From contig CM036199.1 in the NCBI GenBank assembly GCA_020631735.1, positions 22,051,553 through 22,115,552 on the forward strand: a DNA stretch of 64,000 nucleotides. The letters are read 5' to 3'. This document shows, in pieces, positions 57,201 through 64,000 of this stretch. The position numbers were made by a program, and so were the translations under genes. The DNA is from Saccharum officinarum. Taxonomy: Eukaryota; Streptophyta; Magnoliopsida; Poales; Poaceae. Each line of letters begins with the position of its first letter. Within the stretch, counting starts at the first letter, position 1. A model generated the notes under the pieces. That model had not been told where the DNA came from. It did not search any database and was given only the letters and a program-made list of their open reading frames with translations.

Positions 57201-59204
57201 TCCATCAATTGTCGTAATAAGAAAATTGCCTCCATGGTCGACCTACTAGGCATGAACCCAAACTGATTTTGGGTCACATGTGTCACTCTCCTTAGGCGAT
57301 GCTCGATAACCCTCTCCCAGAGCTTCATCGTATGGCTCATCAACTTAATCCCACGGTAGTTAGTACAACTTTGAACATCTCCCTTGTTCTTGAAGATAGG
57401 TACTAATATACTTCTCCTCCATTCTTCAGGCATCTTGTTAGACCGAAAAATAAGGTTAAAAAGCTTAGTTAACCATACCATCGCTCTGGCGCCTAGGTAT
57501 CTCCACACCTCAATGGGGATACCATCAGGGCCCATTGCTTTACCTCCCTTCATCCTCTTCAAAGCCTCTCCGATCTCTGCCTCCTGAATTCTCCTTACAA
57601 AGCGTCTGTTGGTATCGTCAAATGAGTCGTCTAACTCAAGGGCAGGACTCTCACTCTCCCCATTAAACAGCTTGTCGAAGTACTCTCTCCATCTGTCCTT
57701 GATCTCCTCATCCTTCACCAGAAGTCGATCTGTCCCATCCTTGATGCATTTTATTTGGTTAATGTCCCTTGTCTTCCTCTCGCGGATTCTAGCCATCCTA
57801 TAAATGTCCTTCTCCCCCTCCTTCGTGCCTAGCCGCTGATAAAGGCCATCGTACGCCTGACCTTTTGCTACACTCACAGCTCGCTTTGCAACCATCTTCG
57901 CTATTTTATAGCCCTCGATGTTGGCTACACTCTTGTCATGGTGGAGACACTTGAAACACTCCTTGTCATGGTAATATATGTATGTATGTAAAAATATTTA
58001 AACGCCTTAAAACGCCTAGGCTCTAGGCTACGGGTCAGCGCCTAGAAACCGCCTAGCGCCTTCTTGAACTTTGATCTAGACCTATAGGCTATGGGGTTTA
58101 CCAGTACATAACAGGCCAAACCGAAACATGTGTATGCTTTTCAGTTTGGGATATTTAAATCAACATATTTTGAAACTACTAAGCCACACATAAATCTAAT
58201 CCTGCTCATCAAAGTTCAAGCGCAACATAAAGCCCATAACATGGCAAGAGAGCCAAACTGCATGAACAATTAACATTGTATCTACTCTCTAATGACAAAT
58301 CAATGTTGAACAGTTGCAGAACCAACAGAATGACTATCAATTCTATAAGAAACTACAATTATGCCCACATTAGTTAAGAACCTAAGTTGTTATGTCCGCA
58401 TTAGTTAAAAATCACATCAGTTAACAACATTGAAATGTAACAAGTGCGATTCTATCCAATAAATTCCAAACACGCTTTCAGGGAACTTCCAGAATGTGAC
58501 AACTCATGAGCAAATATATAGAAATACAACTCATCTTCAGGGAAGAAGAATATCATGTGTAGTGCCCACAAACATGCAGAGGAAATAAACCAGGTCAAAA
58601 TAGTTTGTCGCAGACATAAACTAACAAACAGCTATACAACAGCCTCATAACTGGTTCATGGAACTAAGCTATTTTTTTTAAAAAAAACTATTTCCACGAT
58701 GCCAAGCATCAGCTCGTTGTTAATTTTAACTCACCACCATAAATATACCCTTCAGTCAGTTCTTCAGTCAGACGAGTAAGGCTCGAAACCATTCCACTAA
58801 GGGCATCAACATAGGTAACGGTTAATTTCACACAGAATAACAGCTCGGCATTCCATCAAATCCTCACATCATATATCCTTAGCCGATTCCTCAACCATGC
58901 TAAAGCGTTGCGGAAATAAAACCATCTATAACCCCTCCGCTACCAGATCGAGCCAATAAACAAGCCTAAGGTTGAGCCAATTCACAAGACTAGGTGTACC
59001 TTGAGGATTGAGAGCTTGATGCTCCCGTAGACGACACCGACGCTGAAGGCCGACGCCCTCGCCACCTGCAGAGACAACACGAGGATGCGCGATCAGGGAT
59101 TCAGATCCGATCCGTAAGCAACCAGGGCAGAATCTTCTATAAGAACAAGGACTTACAAGGGAGAGGGTGCTGACGCCAGAGTAGGGGCCCGGAGTGAACG
59201 GCAT
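54289..59204 (-). CDS. Mitochondrial ATP synthase subunit e
   Basis: A small inner-membrane subunit of the F1Fo ATP synthase, involved in dimer formation rather than catalysis. Exons are 59204-59157, 59065-59000 and 54336-54289, all phase 0 with GT-AG sites, giving 53 residues. The N-terminus MPFTPGPYSGVSTLSL and the segment VARASAFSVGVVYGSIK match plant subunit e proteins as I know them. One membrane helix spans about residues 13-33 and contains the GVVYG (GxxxG) motif typical of this subunit. The C-terminus is hydrophilic and His-rich (KPKKEEAHAHAHH). The protein is too short to be flagged by ORF length alone. Intron 2 is 4.66 kb and holds a nested mobile element. The splice sites look intact, so the gene is probably functional. 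Confidence 0.9.
54337..55333. other. Intron 2 of the ATP synthase e gene, left part
   Basis: AT-rich intron sequence without recognisable features. Confidence 0.6.
55635..55740. repeat. Minisatellite of GATGCGGCCATGCGG units
   Basis: About four imperfect copies of a unit built from GAGAGAGATGCGGCCATGCG. It produces repeated MAASL peptides in a spurious minus-strand ORF. Confidence 0.8.
55905..57969 (-). mobile_element. LINE with most of the reverse transcriptase
   Basis: It is flanked by a 10-bp duplication, GGTAATATAT (55895-55904 and 57970-57979), with a CAA-type tail at its 3' end (left side). The minus strand encodes reverse transcriptase: KGGKAMGPDGIPIEVWRYL, SILVPIFKNKGD, NYRGIKLMSHTMK, HMVFIDLEKAYDKVPR, GLHQGSALSPYLF and the catalytic LFADDVVLVDD. 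A C-terminal piece, [16 protein letters not shown], follows. It lacks the endonuclease and ORF1 (5'-truncated). A 97-bp tandem duplication shifts the frame at the FADD region, so it is inactive. It is the longest of three copies of this family in the window. Confidence 0.92.
56744..56937. repeat. 97-bp tandem duplication within the LINE
   Basis: Copies at 56744-56840 and 56841-56937 (start CTATTAAC) are almost identical. 97 is not a multiple of three, so the catalytic region is duplicated in two frames. Confidence 0.92.
58083..58999. other. Intron 2 of the ATP synthase e gene, right part
   Basis: AT-rich intron sequence. A short A/T homopolymer lies near 58672-58690; nothing else is recognised. 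Confidence 0.6.
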
Positions 59205-59478
59205 GCCGACGGCGGCGCGGGGTAGCTGGATCTGAGTCGGCGAGGGTTTGGAGTTGGGAGAGGCGAGGGCTTGCGTCGTCTTTGTCGCACGGGAGAAGAG
59301 GTTGTGGTGGTGGGCTGGGCCTTATATGGGCCATTGACGAGAACGTGGGGTCGGGGAGTTCTGCCCCCGGTGGAGTTGTGCTGGTAAGTGGGACCCGCGT
59401 GTCATTGAGGGGCGGTCGAGGAAGGATGAGCTAGAGTTACCGGCTCAAGGATTGAGTTGGACATAGGCATTCTTCGCG

Positions 59479-59597
59479 GGCTTGTTTGGCTGCACATAAA
59501 TTCACCTTAATTCACCTGGTTTGGTAGGAATTGAGGCACCTGAATCCCTTCCAAATCACATGGATTGTGGTGGATTTATGTGCAGCTAAACAAAGCC
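59479..59597. mobile_element. Short palindromic MITE near the ATP synthase e promoter
   Basis: A 119-bp element with ~22-bp inverted ends (GGCTTGTTTGGCTGCACAT; on the other strand GGCTTTGTTTAGCTGCACAT). It lies about 275 bp upstream of the ATP synthase e start codon. No target duplication was recognised. Confidence 0.8.
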
Positions 59598-60613
59598 TGA
59601 CGGGGTCTACATTTCTCAAAAAATAGAGAACCAAAAAAAACTACGTTTTGGTGGCTTCAGTTTCTGACCCAAAACAACTTTGACTTCAAAATGTTTGACT
59701 TAATTTTGGTTTCAAAAGCCGTTCTTATATTTACTCGTTTGGTAGAGTTTTTAATTAAGCCTGTAGAAAAAGCCCTGACAAAAACCATGCCAAAGAGTTT
59801 TGGCCAGCAAAGGTGACGCTTGTGGCTTAGTTCAGAATTACATGGACAATTCATGGCTTGGCAATTGTGTCATCTATTCCAATATATTTTGGAATCGGAA
59901 TTCGTCTATTGTTGGATGCATCCTAGAATTAGACTTTGTGACATCTAGCAAATGTGTTATGTGCCCGTATTTACACCTTACTGTGCGATCACTTGGACGA
60001 TATGCGGTTCACAGATGTATTCGTTGTCTATGTTATTTATTCAATACATCTTGAAATTGAACTTTGTATTATCGTTGGACATGCATAATTCTAACTCTTA
60101 TAACTTGTACGAGTAGATGTCATGAGTCCGAATCACCTATATGCTATAGGACAGGGGGAGGCATGAGGAATTTGTAGGAGGTAAAAATAAGACGATTGAA
60201 TGAAGAATACTCGGCTTTAATGTTACTAGCAAACGTGCTCGCGCGTTGCAACATAACCGAATACGTCTTGGAATTATACTTCATATTATTGTTGGACACG
60301 AGTTGTTATAATTCATATAAGCACTAATAGTAAGTGTAGATCACACATGAGACACGGAGGGCGCAAGGACATGGTTATAGTATTGAGTTTGGATTAGGTT
60401 TAGGACATGTGGAGGATGGACCTGAGGTGAGTTTCTAGAAGCACTACAAGAAGAAAGTTTGCCTCTTTAATGTTGATATAAATAAAGAACCAGCAAACAT
60501 GTATGAATTTAGTCCATGTCCAGTCCAACTGGAGGCCACGAATAAGAAAGGAGGTAGACCATGCATGGTGGTATGGGAGTTATCCATCTAGCGAGATGTT
60601 TTGGGTTCGATTC
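59598..60613. other. Intergenic sequence, no gene
   Basis: Repeat-derived sequence, including GTGCTCGCGCGTTGCAACA (60234-60252), a motif shared with 9516-9534. No gene is supported. Confidence 0.5.
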
Positions 60614-60615
60614 TA

Positions 60616-60706
60616 CTCCCTCAGTTCTAAATTATAAGTCGTTTTGATTTTTTTGGAATTTTTTTTTTGTAAAGTCAAAACGACTTATAATTTGGAATAG
60701 AGGAAG
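60616..60706. mobile_element. Stowaway MITE, 91 bp
   Basis: The ends CTCCCTCAGTTCTAAATTAT and its imperfect inverse, with TA on both sides (60614-60615 and 60707-60708), define a Stowaway (Tc1/mariner) MITE. The inner arms AAGTCGTTTTGA and TCAAAACGACTT pair perfectly. Confidence 0.92.
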
Positions 60707-60983
60707 TATGTTGTACATTGAGTTTTACTTATTTTTTTCTTGGCATGGACATATTGACACACATGTTTTTGTTTGCCGGGGCACACAAAGGGATGATGGA
60801 CGAAGAAAGAAGCAGACAGACGAAAAGAACATATGGAACAAGAAATTTTTGCTTGTTAATAATAGGTATAGACACAGATATATGTTTTTTTTGAATCACC
60901 GCACAGATATATGTTAGGTGTATATAGTCTCTTACTAATTTGTTCTAAAAACAAACAGTGATAAAAAAACCATCAAACTGCAA

Positions 60984-61387
60984 GAGCATCTTCAGGAGTT
61001 TGGTACAATTTACATGCTAAACTAATAGATCTAGCAAGTTAACCAAAAAATAGCAACTCAAAACTTTGTTCTTCTCCAACAGTTTATAATAACTTTCTAA
61101 ACAATTTTGTATTAGGAACCTGAACTATTTTAATAGTTTTTTTGTCTCTTACCGCTCCTCATCTGGATCTTTTATTTTTAAAAATTACACATGCGTCCAA
61201 TTTACTATGACCTACCGAGAAAAACATCGGATGAGGAGCGGATACAGAGTTTCTCTCGACTGCAGATATTTGACAACTTTTTATTTTTAAAAAGTTCTTT
61301 TACCAAACTATTAGAGGGCATTTTTTCTCTTTTTACTAAAATATATAAAATTAGGAAAGTTGTTTTACAAAACTCTTAGAGACGCTC
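60984..61387. mobile_element. MITE, first of an adjacent pair
   Basis: Imperfect inverted ends: AGAGCATCTTCAGGAGTTTGG on the left, and AGAGCGTCTCTAAGAGTTTTG on the opposite strand at the right. It directly abuts the next MITE. Boundaries are approximate. Confidence 0.6.
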
Positions 61388-61390
61388 TAA

Positions 61391-61761
61391 GAGCAACTCC
61401 AAGAGAGTAGCCATTTATGTTGTGAAATGCTATTTTAGGTATTTTTGGAAGAATCACGGCTCCAACAGCTATTCTATCATGTTTTCCAAAATAACAAGTT
61501 ATCCATCCCGCACTTCTCGCTGGGTAAAAATGGCAAGCCGTGAAGGCTAGCCATCTGCATGGTGGTGTGCAAGAAAATGGCAGGAGTATAGGAAATGGAG
61601 AAGCGAACCAATCTCAGCATGACATGTCATCTTTAAAAAAATAGATAATGAGAATTTTAGAGAGGCTATTGCATTACTCTACTTTTTTGGAGGATGTTCT
61701 ATTTTAGATAATGGCTAAATCATAGATTTTATACTCTTATTTTACACAATTGGAGTTGCTC
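61391..61761. mobile_element. PIF/Harbinger-like MITE
   Basis: Ends GAGCAACTCCAA and TTGGAGTTGCTC are perfect inverted repeats. The flanking TAA (61388-61390 and 61762-61764) is the 3-bp duplication typical of this superfamily (Tourist-like). Confidence 0.85.
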
Positions 61762-61764
61762 TAA

Positions 61765-62261
61765 AGGGCTAGCTCAACTTCAGTTTCAGCATATTCTAAT
61801 ATTAGACTCGTCTCAGCCCAAATAATCATTTCGTCTTTGATGGCTGAGAGCCTGAGACACAACTTGCGTTGAAGGTAAATATCCATCACTTCCGAGGGTT
61901 TAGGAGGAGAGAGAGGACGATCAAGACGAGTCGCATTGTGGCGATTTTTTTTCTCGGCACCTAGGGTTTCCCTAGGCGACTCGAGTGAGTTTCCTTGGTG
62001 ACGTCCGGACCTCCATCTTCTGATCCCCTCCTCCTCTCTCCGAGCACGATTCAGCCTTGGAGATCCCTGCTTAGGTTTCCTTTTCGCACTGATCCTTCTG
62101 TTCCCTGGATCTGTGTGGTGTTTAACTTGCGTTCTGTCCCCGTGCGTCCACGTAAATCCCACACCCTAGTTTGTGCTAGCCTGTGCATCCTGAGTCCACC
62201 AAGAGTCTGGATCGTCACTGGTTTATGTGGGATCGGGGTCGTAAGCCCTGATAGGGCTCCA
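61765..62261. other. Probable 5' region of a LINE
   Basis: Sequence upstream of the ORF1 remnant. The part from about 61960 is likely the 5' UTR of that LINE, by position only. No other gene. Confidence 0.4.
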
Positions 62262-63170
62262 ATGGAGGGGGTTGAGGGGATGCTGAAGAAGTTGCAGTTG
62301 TCGTCGGAGGAGAAGAGGAGCATCAAGATCGGAGCGGAGTCTGGATCGGGGGGAGGTGATGATCGTCCACCACAGGCGGTGGCCAAGCTGTTCACGGAGA
62401 GGAGCGTCCGAGCCCAAGTCATTGAACATTCTATCAGATGGATCTGATGTCCCGCGAAGGGTATTTCCTGTAAAGATCTTGGGGACAATGTGTTCCTGAT
62501 CTCTTTTAACCAAGCATCAGGGCTGAGGAGGGCTTTGGATGATGGGCCTTGGATGATTTCGAAGGAGCTCCTAGTGGTTACGGAATTTGATGAATCTAAA
62601 TCAATTGAGGAATTTGACTTCTCGTTCATTCCGATCTGGATGCGTGTGGAACGCCTTCCCCTGGGTCTGATGAATAGGGTTGCGGCAAAGGCGATTAGAG
62701 ATGACGTGGGTGAGTTCATGGAGGTGGATGCAGATGGAGGTGACTTGGCAGTGGGGAGAGCCCTTCGTATCAAGATTCAGCTAGATGTACGTAAATCTCT
62801 CAGGCGATGTATTTTGGTGGATCTGGGGGCAGACAAGGGAGAACGGTGGTGCCCAATCACTTATGAGCATCTGCCCGACTTCTGCTATGTCTGTGGGCTG
62901 ATCGGTCATGTTGACCATGCCTGTTCGAAGAAGCTGGGGAAGAACGAACCGGCTCCATACAGTCGGGAACTGAGGTACATACCACCTCGCAAGCCCATGG
63001 GCTATAAGAATCAGGAGTCAAGTGGTTTGCAGTCAGGGAGGGGTGGTGGATCGGGATTGTGGAGAGCCGGTCGCTCTGATTCATGGAGCAGTGGTGGCAA
63101 GTCCCGTTCCGATGGTTCATCATGGAGAAAGGACTCGGAGAAGGGGAGCGTGAAGGTGATTGAGGGGAAG
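62262..63170 (+). pseudogene. LINE ORF1 remnant (DUF4283 and zinc knuckle)
   Basis: A reading frame typical of plant L1-type ORF1 or its host-domesticated relatives, which bind nucleic acid. From the ATG at 62262 it reads 61 codons to an in-frame TGA (62445-62447) and continues in the same frame to 63170. The DUF4283-like part includes LLVVTEFDESKSIEEFDF and FIPIWMRVERLPLGLMNR. The CCHC zinc knuckle is CYVCGLIGHVDHAC. A Gly/Ser/Arg-rich tail follows. The frame then runs directly into an LTR at 63171, which provides the stop codon. The nonsense codon sits where a Trp codon would be one base away. No reverse transcriptase is present. Confidence 0.8.
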
Positions 63171-64000
63171 TGAAAGCCCAAGTTTGGTTTTGGTAATTAA
63201 TGACACCAAGTTGCTAATGCCATGTGTTAAGTGTTTTGAGTTAGGCATAAGCAACACATGTGATGAAGGTGTATGTGGCAAGGAGTGGTGGCCACAAGAT
63301 CACAAAGAGATGGCGCATAGACATGAAATGATGATCATGGTGGAGATGCACATAAATGAAGGACATGATGATCAAGTGGAGGAGAAGGATCTAAGAGCGC
63401 AAGGCGAAGGTATAACCATAGGGTTTTCCTTTTGCCGGTCTAAGATGAGTAGAGAAGTAATTGGCCGGGTTTAGGATACATAGCCGACTATCAAGAGGGG
63501 CAATCACGGTTAGCTCGGGAATCAAGTGCCACTAGATCATTGTCTTGAGCATATGCATTAGGATCTAGTAAAAAGATAACATAACGCCTTGGAAAATGAT
63601 TGTGAAATGCTAACACACATGCACATGACGGTGTACACTTGGTGGTGTTAGCACATTTGCGAAGGCGGTGGAATTTAAGCGGTAGAGAGGGGTTTGGGTT
63701 CCTCTCTCCCTCCCGCCAAGCTTGCGAGGCGGGATTCGGTGCTTTTTGGAGAAGTGAAATGCCTATTTTCTAGTGCACCGGAAGTCGGAAAAGAAACGGA
63801 GGCGAACGGAGGTCATAGAGGTGACCGAACGCTGGACCGGACGCAGTCTCTGTATGACCGGACACGTCCGGTCAGCGTTTAGTGTCTGTGCGTGTTTCAG
63901 TGTGATGATCGGACGCACAGCGCGTCCGGTCACTGTCGACCGGACGCGTCCGGTCGTTCAGGGAGCTTACTGGACTCCAACCGGACACTGGCACTATGGC
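63171..64000 (+). repeat. LTR of the CCGGACGCG family, cut by the window end
   Basis: It starts TGAAAGCCCAAGTTTGG and is closely related to the piece at 2323. From about 63640 it parallels the reverse complement of 12665 downward (TTTAAGCGGTAGAGAG; TCCCTCCCGCC). The CCGGACGC/GTCCGGTC motif array begins near 63835. Whether this is a solo LTR or the 5' end of a full element lies beyond the window. Confidence 0.8.

Larger units (their letters stand above)
55342..58074. mobile_element. TIR-type element carrying a nested LINE
   Basis: An 8-bp flank, TCTAGACC, is present on both sides (55334-55341 and 58075-58082). The ends, GATCAAAAAGG...GGCGCTCGCC and GATCAAAGTTCAAGAAGGCG on the opposite strand, are loosely inverted and rich in AGGCG. 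The element is split by the LINE at 55905-57969; without it the element is about 0.65 kb. An 8-bp duplication suggests the hAT superfamily, tentatively. Confidence 0.55.

Overview
This is nuclear DNA from a grass. The plant genes have short GT-AG exons and very GC-rich first exons. The intergenic space is filled with LTR retrotransposons, LINEs and MITEs of types common in Panicoid grasses (sorghum, maize, sugarcane and relatives). I infer an Andropogoneae-type genome but cannot name the species. One 100-base assembly gap lies at 2776-2875.

Five host genes can be read. (1) A La RNA-binding protein gene lies on the minus strand (9322 to 3453, ten exons) and has two LINE fragments in its introns. 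(2) A two-exon CONSTANS-like B-box/CCT transcription factor lies on the plus strand (33550-34629). (3) A pTAC12/HEMERA-type gene lies on the plus strand as one uninterrupted ORF (38807-40627). (4) A seven-exon VAN3-binding/FORKED-like protein lies on the plus strand (49596-51860). (5) A 53-residue mitochondrial ATP synthase subunit e lies on the minus strand (59204 to 54289); its second intron holds a LINE nested inside another mobile element.

The rest is mostly mobile DNA. The largest element (14503-28885) is a complete chromodomain-bearing Ty3/Gypsy retrotransposon on the minus strand. It has 3876-bp LTRs that look identical, a perfect 5-bp target duplication, a primer-binding site, a polypurine tract, an intact gag-pol ORF, and an extra ORF between the 5' LTR and gag. 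That extra ORF is the most striking feature of the window. It begins with a copy of the histone H3 N-terminal tail, identical for the first 13 residues, fused to a non-histone domain, a coiled coil and an acidic C-terminus. The same element's integrase ends in a chromodomain, a module class that binds methylated H3 tails. The element therefore encodes both a tail mimic and a likely tail reader.

Other elements are: a degenerate Gypsy gag at the left edge; three LTRs of one family rich in CCGGACGCG motifs (2323, 11058-13279 and 63171 onward); a decayed Copia element (42252-47857) with arrays of short hairpins in its interior; a solo LTR related to it (48226-48633); three copies of one LINE family; a broken LINE ORF1 at the right edge; and about ten MITE-like elements. 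I saw no prokaryotic features, CRISPR arrays, rRNA genes or convincing tRNA genes.
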